Origin: JBEEFP01 sp041166085
GTDB lineage: Bacteria > Actinomycetota > Acidimicrobiia > Acidimicrobiales > JAFATL01
Length of the DNA stretch: 64,000 nucleotides
Reading direction: 5' to 3'
Assembly: GCA_041166085.1 (NCBI GenBank)
Contig: JBEEFP010000067.1
Coordinates: forward strand, 124,001 to 188,000
Shown here: positions 25,759 through 34,707 of the stretch, piece after piece
Position numbering within the stretch: position 1 is the stretch's first letter
Layout: each line of letters opens with the position of its first letter
Made by a program: the position numbers and the translations under genes
The notes under the pieces: model-generated
Seen by the model: the letters and a program-made list of their open reading frames with translations, nothing else
The model's database searches: none
Told to the model about the DNA's origin: nothing

Positions 25759-27308
25759 GACCCCCGAGCGTTGAGCGTCTCGACGACGGCCGCAAGCCGG
25801 GGGTCCTCCACCAGCTGCTCGAGCGGCTCGGGCAGCGGCCGCGACCAGTTCCACTCCTCGAGCGTGCCGGGGCGATTGGGGCGCTCGACCACGCCGAGGA
25901 CGTCCTCCAGCGTCGCCGCCACCAGCAGGCACGGGGAGGCGGCCAATGACTCGTACGCGCCCACGACCGCCTCGTCCAGCGTCGTGCCGGACAGCTTGGC
26001 CCGGAAGCTGCGCTCACCGTCCTCGCCCGTGAACACACCCGCGACGGTGGGCAGATCATGGGTTGTCACCGCGGCCAGCGCCTTCGCGGGCCACGCCGTG
26101 GGCGGGTCGTCCTCGAACCACAGGAGCCGGTAGGACAGCACGTTGCGTGCCGCCAGCTCCTCTCGCATCCACGGATCGACCGTGCCCAGGTCCTCGCCGA
26201 CGACGAACGCGCCCGCCAGCGTCGCCTCCAGACAGAGGATGCCGAGGAGGTCGCGCCACGGATAGCGCACGTACGTGCCTTCGGAGGAGTGGCGTCCTTC
26301 CGGGATCCAGAACAGCCGGAACAGACCCATGACGTGGTCGACCCGCAGGCCCGCGCCATGACGCAGCGCGGCCCGCACGGTCTGGATGAAGGGCTCGTAC
26401 TCCGCCGCCTGCAGCTTGAACGGGTCGAACGGCGGCAAGCCCCAGTCCTGGCCGTCGCGTTGGAGCGCGTCGGGAGGCGCGCCGATCCGCATCGACGGTA
26501 CGAAGACGTCCCGCCACAGCCACGCGTCGGCGCCGCCGGGGTCGACGCCGACCGCCAGGTCGCCGACCAGCCCGATCTCGTCGGCAGCGGCGCGGTGCTG
26601 CTCGTCGAGTCGCCATTGCAGCCAGGTGTGGAATCGCACGCGGTCCTGATCGTGCTCCCGGCCCTCGTGGCGCGCGCAGAATGCCGCGAAGCCGTAGAGC
26701 AACGGGCCCCGTTCGGCCACGAACCGCTCGAAGGCTGGGTCGCCCGTGAAGGCGAGAAACTCCTTCTCCAGCAACGGGATCTTCACGTCCCAGACAGCGT
26801 CGCGGTCGATACGTCGCCCTGGGACGACCGGGAACGACGCCCCATCGACCCGCAGGTAGAGCGGGTTCAGGAACAGCCGCGACGACGGGTAGTACGGGCT
26901 GGACTGCTGACCCTCTCCCGGATTCGACGCGCCGAGCGGATTGATCAACGCCATCCCCGCCCCCGCGGCCGACGCCCAGCGCCCGAACACGCGGAGGTCC
27001 TCGAGGTCGCCGATGCCGGCCGAGTCACCGGACCACAGCGAGTACAGCTGCACCGCCAGCCCCCACGTGCGGGGCGGGAGGGGACAGGCGGGCGGCACGA
27101 CGATCAGCAGGCGGCCGTCATCGCGGCGGTGGTAGCCGAGCTCGCGTCCTTCGGCGTCGGTCGACCCCGCGAGCGCGACCAACGGCGGGTTGGCCGGAGG
27201 TGGGCCCAGCAGCTCGCGCACGGCCTCGACGGTGGCCGCGGGCGCCTCGACCCACTCCTCGTCCACGTTGCGGTAGCCGGTCTCGACCCCCGGCTCGTGC
27301 TCGTTCAC
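25755..27308 (-). CDS. malQ: 4-alpha-glucanotransferase (GH77)
   Basis: A 517-residue amylomaltase that transfers alpha-1,4-glucan segments between glycogen or maltodextrin chains. The catalytic residues are visible: nucleophile Asp324 in RVDHVMG, acid/base Glu372 in VGEDLG and Asp418 in THDLPT. SPYYPSSRLFLNPLYL (138-153) is the family acceptor-side motif. It is the upstream gene of the DNA ligase, an unexpected partner. Confidence 0.93.
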   Translation of the reverse strand: MNEHEPGVETGYRNVDEEWVEAPAATVEAVRELLGPPPANPPLVALAGSTDAEGRELGYHRRDDGRLLIVVPPACPLPPRTWGLAVQLYSLWSGDSAGIGDLEDLRVFGRWASAAGAGMALINPLGASNPGEGQQSSPYYPSSRLFLNPLYLRVDGASFPVVPGRRIDRDAVWDVKIPLLEKEFLAFTGDPAFERFVAERGPLLYGFAAFCARHEGREHDQDRVRFHTWLQWRLDEQHRAAADEIGLVGDLAVGVDPGGADAWLWRDVFVPSMRIGAPPDALQRDGQDWGLPPFDPFKLQAAEYEPFIQTVRAALRHGAGLRVDHVMGLFRLFWIPEGRHSSEGTYVRYPWRDLLGILCLEATLAGAFVVGEDLGTVDPWMREELAARNVLSYRLLWFEDDPPTAWPAKALAAVTTHDLPTVAGVFTGEDGERSFRAKLSGTTLDEAVVGAYESLAASPCLLVAATLEDVLGVVERPNRPGTLEEWNWSRPLPEPLEQLVEDPRLAAVVETLNARGS

Positions 27309-27320
27309 CGACGACGCGGT

Positions 27321-27731
27321 CTACTGCAGCTTCTTGCGCATGACCAACCGCGTCCCGCCGTCGTCGTCGGGCTCCGACAGATCGACGGACGACATCACCG
27401 ACTGGATGATCGACAGACCCCGGCCCGAGAGTGCCTCGGGTGCCACCCAGTCCTCGTCGAGCCGCGCCGGGTCGAACCCCACCCCGTGATCCTCGACCGT
27501 GATCCGCACCTCGTCGTCGTCGACGCTGGCACTGACGGCGTAACCGCCTTCGGCTCCTCTGGGGAAGGCATGGCGGATGACGTTGGCGCACGCCTCGTCC
27601 AAGGCAAGGATGACGTCGTGCACCTCGTCCTGGGACGCCAGCATCTCCTCCAGGTAGCCGGCCACGGCCTGACGCGTCCTTGGGAGCAGCCTCGCGTTCA
27701 GAGGCAGCTCCATTTGCAGTGTGAGATGCAC
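27321..27731 (-). CDS. RsbW-like serine kinase / ATP-binding anti-sigma regulator
   Basis: A 136-residue GHKL ATPase. DEVHDVILALDEACANVIRH contains the N-box (ExxxN), EDHGVGFDP is the G1 box, and SGRGLSII is the G2 box. Proteins of this size bind anti-anti-sigma factors or sigma factors in partner-switching systems. The GTG at 27731 is chosen for the GGAGAGGG site upstream; the frame is open beyond it into the neighbouring plus-strand gene. No STAS partner is seen in the window. Confidence 0.88.
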   Translation of the reverse strand: MHLTLQMELPLNARLLPRTRQAVAGYLEEMLASQDEVHDVILALDEACANVIRHAFPRGAEGGYAVSASVDDDEVRITVEDHGVGFDPARLDEDWVAPEALSGRGLSIIQSVMSSVDLSEPDDDGGTRLVMRKKLQ

Positions 27732-27780
27732 GAAGACCCTCTCCGCCGTTGTCGAGGTCTGCTCTGTATGAGGTACCCGC

Positions 27781-28668
27781 GTGGCTGACGCTGGAAACGG
27801 CCTGAAGCTGGGCGCCTGCTCGTGGGCCGAGGCCAGCCTGGTCAAGGAGAGCAACTGGTACCCCAAGCGGTCCATGAAGGCGGCCGAGCGCATGGCCTAT
27901 TACGCCAGCCGTCTCCCGCTGGTGGAGATCGACAGCACGTACCGATTCCCACCAACTCCCGACGTCTCTCGGCAGTGGGCCGAGCGCACGCCGGAGGGCT
28001 TCACCATCGACGTGCGGGCGTGGTCGCTGCTGGTCGGGCAGGCCACGATGCCCGCCTCGCTGTGGGACGACCTGCACAGCGAGGTGCGTCCCGAGGCGCG
28101 GGACAGCCGCCGCCTGTACGCGCAGCACCTCACGTCCGACGCGCGGGGCGAGGCGTGGCGTCGCTTCGACCACGCGCTTCGGCCCCTCCACGACACCGGC
28201 CGGCTCGGCTGCGTGCTGCTGCAGTTCCCGACGTGGCTGAAGCCGGGCGACACGGGACGGGGCATGGTGGACGAAGCGCGCGACCAGCTCCCCGACTATC
28301 GCCTGTGCGTCGAGTTCGGCAACCCGAAATGGATGGCCGGCGACCAGTGCGAGAGCACCCTGCAGATGCTGGAGGATGTCGGCGTGTCCGTCGCCTGCGT
28401 CGACTTCACCGGCTACCCGGTCGTGACCGCAGCAACGGCGGACCTGGCCATGGTCCGCTTCCACGGTCGTCATGACGATCCGGACCTCGAGCCGGGCATC
28501 CGGGCCGGCTGGCGCTTCGCCCACCGCTACTCCACCGACGAGCTCGCGGAGTGGGTACCCCGCATTCGCGAGCTGGCGGACTCGGCCGAGGAGGTCCACG
28601 TGGTGATGAACAACGGCTGGCGCGACAACGCGGTCGTCAACGCCGAGGAGCTACGCGACCTCTTGTAG
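27781..28668 (+). CDS. DUF72 (YecE-like) protein
   Basis: A 295-residue TIM-barrel-like DUF72 protein. LGACSWAE near the start, YASRLPLVEIDSTYRFPPTP, the VLLQFPTWLKP strand and RFHGRHDD near 235 are family landmarks. DUF72 proteins have a conserved pocket but no assigned reaction. The GTG start is divergent from the RsbW-like gene with a 49-base gap. Confidence 0.9.
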   Translation: MADAGNGLKLGACSWAEASLVKESNWYPKRSMKAAERMAYYASRLPLVEIDSTYRFPPTPDVSRQWAERTPEGFTIDVRAWSLLVGQATMPASLWDDLHSEVRPEARDSRRLYAQHLTSDARGEAWRRFDHALRPLHDTGRLGCVLLQFPTWLKPGDTGRGMVDEARDQLPDYRLCVEFGNPKWMAGDQCESTLQMLEDVGVSVACVDFTGYPVVTAATADLAMVRFHGRHDDPDLEPGIRAGWRFAHRYSTDELAEWVPRIRELADSAEEVHVVMNNGWRDNAVVNAEELRDLL

Positions 28669-28678
28669 GTTCGGCCCG

Positions 28679-29521
28679 GTGCAGCGCATCACCACACCCG
28701 ACGGCAACCGGGTGGCCGTCCACGACCTGGGCGGCGACGGACCGCCCCTGCTCATGGCCCACGCCACCGGCTTCCACGGCCACGTCTGGGCACCCGTCGC
28801 GTCGCGTCTCACCGACCGCTTCCACTGCATCGCCTTCGACGAGCGCGGCCACGGCGACTCCGACCCTGCGCCCGATGGGAACTACGACTGGAACGGCTTC
28901 GCCACCGACGCCCTCGCCGTCATCGACGCGTTGCACCTCGGAGACGACTCGCCGTTGCGGGCCGTTGGCCACTCCTGCGGCGGTGCGCTGCTCGTCCTCG
29001 CCGAGGAGCGCCGCCCCGGCACCTTCGCCGAGCTCTGGCTCTACGAGCCGGTGATGGTTCCGCTCGACGGACTGCCCGCCCTGCCCGGAGGCGAGAACCC
29101 CCTGGCCGCGGCGGCCCGCAGACGCCGGCCCACGTTCGCATCGCGAGACGCGGCGTACGACAACTACGCAGGCAAGCCCCCGTTCGACGTGCTCGATCCC
29201 GGTGCGCTGCACACCTACGTCGAGTACGGCTTCGCGCTGCAGCCGGACGGCAGCGTCCGTCTCAAGTGTGAGCCGGAGAACGAGGCCCGCACGTACGAGA
29301 TGAGCATGCACCACGACGCCTACGAGCACCTACCGGAGGTGAAGACTCCAGTGACGGTCGTGTGCGGCGAGGTGACCGACTCCTTCCCCGAGCCGGTCAT
29401 CCGCATGGTCGCCGACCGCCTCCCCGAGGGGAGGGCCGAGGTGCTCCCTGGACTCGGCCACTTCGGCCCCATGCAGGATCCCGCTGCCATCGCTGCGTCG
29501 ATCGTTGCTGCGCTGACGTGA
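28679..29521 (+). CDS. Alpha/beta hydrolase
   Basis: A 280-residue serine hydrolase. FDERGHGDSDPAPDG precedes the nucleophile elbow GHSCGG (Ser near 99); the C-terminal LPGLGHFGPMQDP carries the probable catalytic His. The GTG start has TAGGTT at 28666-28671, seven bases upstream. The stop overlaps the acetoacetyl-CoA synthetase start (GTGA). Substrate unknown. Confidence 0.9.
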   Translation: MQRITTPDGNRVAVHDLGGDGPPLLMAHATGFHGHVWAPVASRLTDRFHCIAFDERGHGDSDPAPDGNYDWNGFATDALAVIDALHLGDDSPLRAVGHSCGGALLVLAEERRPGTFAELWLYEPVMVPLDGLPALPGGENPLAAAARRRRPTFASRDAAYDNYAGKPPFDVLDPGALHTYVEYGFALQPDGSVRLKCEPENEARTYEMSMHHDAYEHLPEVKTPVTVVCGEVTDSFPEPVIRMVADRLPEGRAEVLPGLGHFGPMQDPAAIAASIVAALT

Positions 29522-31458
29522 CGCCGGACGTCCTCTGGCAGCCGCCCATCGACGTGCGCGAGACGTCGCGCATCGGGCGGTGGATGAGCTGGCTGGAGGA
29601 CGAGCGCGGCCTCCCCTTCGCCGACTACGACGCGGCGTGGCGTTGGTCGGTCGACGATCTCGAGGGCTTCTGGAGATCGGTGTGGGATCACTTCGGCATC
29701 AAGGGGCAGGCCGCCGAGCGCGTGCTCGGTTCACGGGCCATGCCCGGCGCGCGCTGGTTCCCCGGCACGACTCTCAACTACGCGGAGAACGTCCTCGTCG
29801 GCATGCAACCGGACGACGTCGCGGTCGTCGCGCGGTCCCAGACACGCGCACCATTCGAGCTCACCAGCGCGCAGCTGCGCGATCAGGTCGCGCGTGCGCG
29901 CGCCGGCCTGCAGCGCCTCGGAGTCGTACGAGGCGACCGCGTGGTCGCCTATGCGCCCAACATCCCCGAGACGCTCGTCGTCTTCCTCGCCGCCGCCAGC
30001 CTGGGCGCGGTGTTCTCCTCGTGCCCGCCCGAGTTCGGCGCCCGTGCCGTGCTCGACCGGTTCACGCAGATCGAACCGCGGGTGCTGGTCACCGTCGACG
30101 GCTATCGACACAGAGGCAAGGACGTCGACCGGCGCGACGTGGTGGAGGAGATCCGGGCCGGGTTGCCGTCGCTCGACGCGGTCGTGACGATCCCGTACCT
30201 CGGCGCCGACGGCTCATGGGACGAGCTCGTCGGCACGCCCGCCGAGGCCGCCTTCGACGCGGTCGCGTTCGACCACCCGCTTTACGTCCTCTACTCCTCG
30301 GGCACCACGGGCCTGCCCAAGGCGATCGTCCACGGGCACGGTGGCGTCCTGCTCGAGCACGTGAAGGTGTTGGCACTGCACCACGACCTCGGACCCGGCG
30401 ACCGCTTCTTCTGGTTCTCCACCACCGGCTGGATGATGTGGAACTACATGGTCTCGGCCCTCGCGGTGGGCGCGTCGATCGTCACCTTCGACGGCGACCC
30501 CGGATACCCCGACCTGCACGCGCTGTGGGCGATGGCGGCCGAGACGGCCATCACCGCCTTCGGCGCGAGCGCGCCCTTCCTGCTGGCGTGTCGAAAAGAA
30601 GGGCTGCGGCCGGGACGCGACCACGACCTCTCGGCCATCCGGCAGATCGGCTCGACCGGCGCACCCCTCCCCGCAGAAGGCTTCCGCTGGGTGTACGACG
30701 CCGTCGGCCGCGACGTCATGCTGGTGTCGGCCAGTGGTGGCACTGATGTTGTCACCGCCTTCGTGGCCGGTGTGCCGTTGCTGCCCGTCGTCGCGGGCGA
30801 GATCACCTGCCGTTGCCTCGGCGCCAAGGTCGAGGCGTTCGACGATGCGGGCACGAGCGTGGTCGGCGCACAGGGCAACCTGGTGATCACCGAGCCCCTG
30901 CCGTCGATGCCGGTCGGATTCTGGGGCGACGCCGACGGTTCGCGGTACCGGGCCGCGTACTTCGAGGAGTATCCCGGCGTTTGGTGCCACGGCGACTGGA
31001 TCACGATCACCGACCGCGGCACCTGCATCATCACTGGCCGGTCCGACGCGACCCTCAACCGCGGCGGCGTCCGCCTCGGCACCAGCGACTTCTACTCCGT
31101 GGTCGAGGCCATGCCCGAGGTCGCAGACAGCCTGGTCGTGCACCTCGAGGACGACGAAGGTGGGCCGGGCGAGCTGCTGCTCTTCGTGCAGCTCGCATCG
31201 GGGCAGGCCGTGGACGAGACGTTGAGGAAGCGCATGGCCACGGAGCTGCGCACTGCGTTGTCACCACGGCACGTGCCCGATGAGATCGTCGCCGTTCCCG
31301 CCGTCCCCCGGACGCTGTCGGGCAAGAAGCTGGAGATCCCGGTGAAGCGCATCCTTCTCGGCACGCCTGCATCGAAGGCGGCCGCCATCGATGCGCTCGT
31401 CGACCCTTCCGCCCTCGACTTCTTCGAACAACTCGCCCGCACGCGCGCGACCTCGTGA
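29518..31458 (+). CDS. Acetoacetyl-CoA synthetase
   Basis: A 646-residue AMP-forming ligase. The N-terminal WxP region (VLWQPP), GARWFPGTTLNYAEN (78-91) and the P-loop LYSSGTTGLPKAIVHG (258-273) are typical of acetoacetyl-CoA synthetases, which activate acetoacetate. The catalytic Lys is in LSGKKLEIPVKR near the end. The true start is the GTG at 29518, fixed by the overlap with the hydrolase stop. The TauE-type transporter follows with a 4-base overlap. Confidence 0.92.
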   Translation: MTPDVLWQPPIDVRETSRIGRWMSWLEDERGLPFADYDAAWRWSVDDLEGFWRSVWDHFGIKGQAAERVLGSRAMPGARWFPGTTLNYAENVLVGMQPDDVAVVARSQTRAPFELTSAQLRDQVARARAGLQRLGVVRGDRVVAYAPNIPETLVVFLAAASLGAVFSSCPPEFGARAVLDRFTQIEPRVLVTVDGYRHRGKDVDRRDVVEEIRAGLPSLDAVVTIPYLGADGSWDELVGTPAEAAFDAVAFDHPLYVLYSSGTTGLPKAIVHGHGGVLLEHVKVLALHHDLGPGDRFFWFSTTGWMMWNYMVSALAVGASIVTFDGDPGYPDLHALWAMAAETAITAFGASAPFLLACRKEGLRPGRDHDLSAIRQIGSTGAPLPAEGFRWVYDAVGRDVMLVSASGGTDVVTAFVAGVPLLPVVAGEITCRCLGAKVEAFDDAGTSVVGAQGNLVITEPLPSMPVGFWGDADGSRYRAAYFEEYPGVWCHGDWITITDRGTCIITGRSDATLNRGGVRLGTSDFYSVVEAMPEVADSLVVHLEDDEGGPGELLLFVQLASGQAVDETLRKRMATELRTALSPRHVPDEIVAVPAVPRTLSGKKLEIPVKRILLGTPASKAAAIDALVDPSALDFFEQLARTRATS

Positions 31459-32141
31459 CGCTGGTCCTCGCCGGCCTTGCCGTGGCGGCGGGCGCGGTGG
31501 CCCAGGCCGTGACGGGGCTCGGGTTCTCGCTCGTGTCGGCGCCTCTGCTCATCGCCCTGGCCGGACCGCGTGACGGCGTGCGCCTCAACCTCGTCCTGTC
31601 GGTTCTGGTGAACCTGGCGCTGTTGGGACCGCAGCGCCACGACGTGCGACAGCGCGACGTCGTGCGCCTCCTCGTTCCTGCCGCCGTCGTCACACCGCTG
31701 GCAGCGTGGGCCACGCGCCGGGCCGACACCGACGTGCTGCTGGTCGTGGCGGGCGCGCTGACCGTGGCCAGTGTGGCCGCGCTGCTGGCTGGACTGCGGC
31801 TGCGCCGCAGCAGCGCGACGGTCGCGGGCGCGCTGAGCGGGGTCATGAACACGGTGGCCGGCATCGGCGGCCCTGTCGTCGCCATCCACGCACTGCACGA
31901 GCGGTGGCCCGCCGTCGAGCGGCGCGCCACGTTCCAGCTCTACTTCCTCGGCCTCAACCTGGTCGGTCTCGTCGCCCTCGGTCCGAAGTGGCCGTCGCCG
32001 GTGCTCCTCCTCGGACTGGCGGTGGGCTGGCTGGTCGGACGGCGGGTGGCCCCACTCGTCCCCGAGGAGACGGCTCGCACCGCCACCCTGGTCGTCGCCG
32101 CAGCCGGGGGGCTGGTGGCCGCGGGCCGGGGCCTGCTGTGA
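31455..32141 (+). CDS. TauE/SafE (TSUP) family membrane transporter
   Basis: A 228-residue membrane protein with about seven hydrophobic helices. The inverted-repeat hallmarks GLGFSLVSAPLLIAL (near 21-35) and SGVMNTVAGIGGPVVAI (near 129-145) identify TSUP, whose members export organic anions such as sulfite, sulfoacetate or other carboxylates. The GTG start overlaps the acetoacetyl-CoA synthetase stop, so export of a related small acid is possible. Confidence 0.9.
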   Translation: MTLVLAGLAVAAGAVAQAVTGLGFSLVSAPLLIALAGPRDGVRLNLVLSVLVNLALLGPQRHDVRQRDVVRLLVPAAVVTPLAAWATRRADTDVLLVVAGALTVASVAALLAGLRLRRSSATVAGALSGVMNTVAGIGGPVVAIHALHERWPAVERRATFQLYFLGLNLVGLVALGPKWPSPVLLLGLAVGWLVGRRVAPLVPEETARTATLVVAAAGGLVAAGRGLL

Positions 32142-32300
32142 ACGGGTCCCGACTTTCCTGACACATCCGTGGGTCGGCACATTGGCACCGCGCCGCTTTC
32201 GCGCTGCACAACCCGCACGAATGACGGCGCTGCATCGTCGAACGTCGGAGCCGGCCAACGCTGTTCTCGCTCGACCGCCGGACCTGTGCAGGAAACGGCC

Positions 32301-32357
32301 GGTGGAAACCTGGCAATTCGCCCACGATCACCGGTGCTTCTCTGCGCAGGTTGGCCG
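32301..32357 (+). repeat. 57-bp imperfect direct repeat, copy 1
   Basis: Begins GGTGGAAACC and contains TTCTCTGC and TGGCCG at the same offsets as copy 2. Aligned without gaps about two thirds of positions match, concentrated in blocks at the two ends. Confidence 0.65.
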
Positions 32358-32443
32358 CGGGCCTACCCCGCGTTCGACGACGCCGCCGCGGCGCCGGCGT
32401 GCACCAGACCACGGCTCGGTCGCGTTTCACGCACAGCAACGGG

Positions 32444-32500
32444 GGTGGAAACCGGGCATGTCGGGCACAACAGGCCCCACTTCTCTGCAGTAAGTGGCCG
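32444..32500 (+). repeat. 57-bp imperfect direct repeat, copy 2
   Basis: Begins GGTGGAAACC, 143 bases after copy 1 begins, and ends in TGGCCG. Shared blocks are GGTGGAAACC, GGCA, TCG, CAC, CTTCTCTGC and TGGCCG in order. Confidence 0.65.
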
Positions 32501-32512
32501 ACGCGGTCGGCC
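32496..32512. other. Short hairpin at the end of repeat copy 2
   Basis: GGCCGAC (32496-32502) pairs with GTCGGCC (32506-32512) around a 3-base loop. Copy 1 lacks the right-hand arm, so it is not part of the shared sequence. Confidence 0.5.
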
Positions 32513-32655
32513 GACGCGCGGCCCCTTCGTCGTGTGCGGGTTTGGGCCGAGCTGGCACGAGTCGCAGCGTCGCAGGACCCACGGATGGATATGTCGGGAG
32601 AGCCAGGGGTTCGGGTCCCCCCTCGATGTCACACCCCCGGCGTACCCTGCTTCCC

Positions 32656-33459
32656 ATGAGCCTTCCGCTGCCCTCCGGGCTCTCACCGAGCAAGGTGTCG
32701 TCCTTCAAGGACTGCGCCCTCGCCTTCCGCTTCTCGGCCATCGACCACCTGCCCGAGCCTCCTGCGCCGTACCTGGCCAAGGGCACGCTCGTGCATCGCG
32801 CCCTCGAGCTGTTGTTCACCGAGGCCCCCGCCGACCGCACCCTGGACGCGGCACTCGAGCATCTGCAGACAGCTCACACCGAGGTCCTGGCCGACCCGGA
32901 GAACGACGGGCTCGTGCTCGAGGACGAGGGCGTGTGGCTGTCCGAGGCCGAGAGCCTCGTGCGCAACTACTTCCAGCTGGAGGACCCGACCGGCGTCAAC
33001 GCCATCGGGCTCGAGCTGCGCCTCGACGCCCAGATCGGTTCGCTGCGCCTGCGCGGCATCATCGACCGGCTCGATCTCGACGACAACGGCGACCTCACGG
33101 TCGTGGATTACAAGACGGGCGGGGCACCCGGTGTGAACTGGGAGGGCAAGCGTCTCGGCGGCGTGCAGTTCTACGCCTACCTGTGCGAGCAGCTCTTCGG
33201 TCGCCGTCCCGTGGCGGTGCGCCTGCTCCACCTCAAGGAGCCGCTGTCGATCACGTCGGTCCCTACTGACCAGTCCATCCGGGGCCTCACCACTCGCACG
33301 CAGGCCATCTGGGCCGCCATCGAGCGGGCGTGCGAGAACGACGACTTCCGCCCCCGTCCCTCCCGCCTGTGCGACTTCTGCTCGTTCCGCGAGTGGTGCC
33401 CGGCATGGGGCGGCAACCCCGCCGACGCTCCCCGACCCGAGTTGGCCAAGAGCGCCTGA
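32656..33459 (+). CDS. RecB/Cas4-like PD-(D/E)XK nuclease with Fe-S cysteines
   Basis: A 267-residue nuclease. GTLVHRAL supplies the conserved His47, Glu120 and IIDRLD (Asp137) the metal ligands, VDYKTGG the Asp151/Lys153 pair, and QFYAYL the motif with Gln171. Cys20 and the trio Cys239, Cys242, Cys248 (CDFCSFREWC) match the 4Fe-4S staple of AddB and Cas4 nucleases. No cas or helicase genes are nearby, so it is a stand-alone member as seen in many actinomycetes. TACCCT lies seven bases before the ATG. Confidence 0.9.
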   Translation: MSLPLPSGLSPSKVSSFKDCALAFRFSAIDHLPEPPAPYLAKGTLVHRALELLFTEAPADRTLDAALEHLQTAHTEVLADPENDGLVLEDEGVWLSEAESLVRNYFQLEDPTGVNAIGLELRLDAQIGSLRLRGIIDRLDLDDNGDLTVVDYKTGGAPGVNWEGKRLGGVQFYAYLCEQLFGRRPVAVRLLHLKEPLSITSVPTDQSIRGLTTRTQAIWAAIERACENDDFRPRPSRLCDFCSFREWCPAWGGNPADAPRPELAKSA

Positions 33460-33475
33460 CGGGTAGCGTCACGGG

Positions 33476-34081
33476 GTGCCACGACGGCGCCGATTCGGCC
33501 TCTCGAACGACACCAGCAAGAAGATCGCCCGCTTCGACGACCGCGTCGACAGTGCCTTCGACAAGCTGCGGGGTCACCGCACCACCGATCGCGTCTTCTA
33601 CAGCGCCACCAACCTCGGCGAGCACGGCCTCATCTGGTTCATCCTCGGGGCCTTGCGGGGGCTGCGCTCCGAGCACGACTGGCACGCGGCGGTGCGGGTG
33701 GGCACGGGCGTGGTCGCGGAGTCGTTGCTCGTGAACCTCGGCGTCAAGAGCCTGTTCCGCCGGGCCAGGCCGCCGTGGGAGACCGAACGGGCCTTCGCCA
33801 TCCGCCGCCCGCTCACCAGCAGCTTCCCCAGCGGCCACGCCACGTCGGCGTTCACCGCCGCCGTGCTGCTGGCCGAGGACGACGACCTGGCAGCGGCCTA
33901 CTACGCCATCGCCCTGGTGGTCGCGACCAGTCGCATCTACGTGAAGATCCACCACGCGTCGGACGTGGCCGGCGGGATCGCCCTAGGTCTGCTCATGGGC
34001 CACGTCGGCCGGCGCATGTTCCCCCTGCCCACCCGTCCTACCGGAATGGTGGGCCCTACCGAGGGGTTGCTCCCTTCATGA
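33476..34081 (+). CDS. PAP2-superfamily phosphatase (membrane)
   Basis: A 201-residue membrane phosphatase. The three PAP2 motifs are KSLFRRARP (with the Lys and Arg-Pro), PSGHATS and SRIYVKIHHASD. Such enzymes dephosphorylate phosphatidic acid or isoprenoid pyrophosphates in the membrane. TAGCGT at 33464-33469 precedes the GTG start by six bases. The stop overlaps the DsbA-like gene by four bases. Confidence 0.92.
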   Translation: MPRRRRFGLSNDTSKKIARFDDRVDSAFDKLRGHRTTDRVFYSATNLGEHGLIWFILGALRGLRSEHDWHAAVRVGTGVVAESLLVNLGVKSLFRRARPPWETERAFAIRRPLTSSFPSGHATSAFTAAVLLAEDDDLAAAYYAIALVVATSRIYVKIHHASDVAGGIALGLLMGHVGRRMFPLPTRPTGMVGPTEGLLPS

Positions 34082-34680
34082 CCCGTTCCTTCGCCGTGAC
34101 CTGGGACTACCGCTGCCCGTTCGCCCGCAACGCCCATGAGCACCTGGTGGCCGCCCTCGAGGCAGGCGCCGACTGGGACGTCACCTTCGTGCCGTTCTCG
34201 CTCAACCAGATGCACGTCGACGAGGGTGGTACTCCCGTTTGGGACGACCCGTCCCAGGCCGCCAACCTGCTGGCGGCCGAGGTTGCCATCGTCGTGCGCG
34301 ACCGCCACCCCGACGCCTTCCTCACGTTCCACGTCGCCATGTTCCACGCCCGCCACGACGAGGGCAGCGACATTCGTGAGCCGGACGTGCTGCGAGCAGT
34401 TCTCGAAGCCTCGGGTGTCGACGCCGACGCGGTGATGGCCGAGGTGGCGGACGGCTGGCCCCGCGAGCAGTACCGCAAGGAGCACACCGCGGCGGAGGAG
34501 CAGCACAAGGTGTGGGGTGTCCCCACCTTCATCGCCGGCGATCAGGCCGTGTTCGTCCGCCTGATGAGCCGTCCCCAGGGCGACACCGAGCTGGCCCGCA
34601 CCACCATCGAGCGCACCATCGACCTCGTCACCGGCTGGGACGACCTCAACGAGTTCAAGCACACCTCCATCGCCCGCTGA
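34078..34680 (+). CDS. DsbA-family (thioredoxin-fold) protein with CPFA active site
   Basis: A 200-residue DsbA-fold protein with no signal peptide. The active site reads DYRCPFARNAHE: the first Cys is present but the second is Ala. A cis-Pro loop follows at VWGVPTFIAG. Cytosolic relatives (FrnE, 2-hydroxychromene-2-carboxylate isomerase and mycothiol-dependent reductases) use low-molecular-weight thiols, and a monothiol site suits mixed disulphides. Start ATG overlaps the PAP2 stop. Confidence 0.87.
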   Translation: MTRSFAVTWDYRCPFARNAHEHLVAALEAGADWDVTFVPFSLNQMHVDEGGTPVWDDPSQAANLLAAEVAIVVRDRHPDAFLTFHVAMFHARHDEGSDIREPDVLRAVLEASGVDADAVMAEVADGWPREQYRKEHTAAEEQHKVWGVPTFIAGDQAVFVRLMSRPQGDTELARTTIERTIDLVTGWDDLNEFKHTSIAR

Positions 34681-34707
34681 CGACGGGGCGGTGTGCCGCC
34701 AATCACG

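Larger units (their letters stand above)
32142..32655. other. 514-bp stretch with no gene I can support
   Basis: Open frames here on both strands are short, rich in Arg/Pro/Ala and without recognisable motifs. I see no tRNA, tmRNA or RNase P landmarks. It does contain two diverged copies of a 57-bp sequence (32301-32357 and 32444-32500), a 7-bp hairpin, and near its end TACCCT at 32643-32648, a likely -10 box for the nuclease gene. It could hold an unannotated small RNA or a relic of mobile DNA. Confidence 0.6.

Noticed and set aside
32301..32500. CRISPR-like repeats
   Set aside because: Only two diverged copies at 143-base spacing, no conserved spacer length and no cas genes; the RecB-like nuclease next door resembles Cas4 only in its general fold and cysteines.
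32606..32620. tRNA T-arm-like sequence
   Set aside because: GGGGTTCGGGTCCCC looks like a T arm, but no matching acceptor, D or anticodon arms lie upstream.
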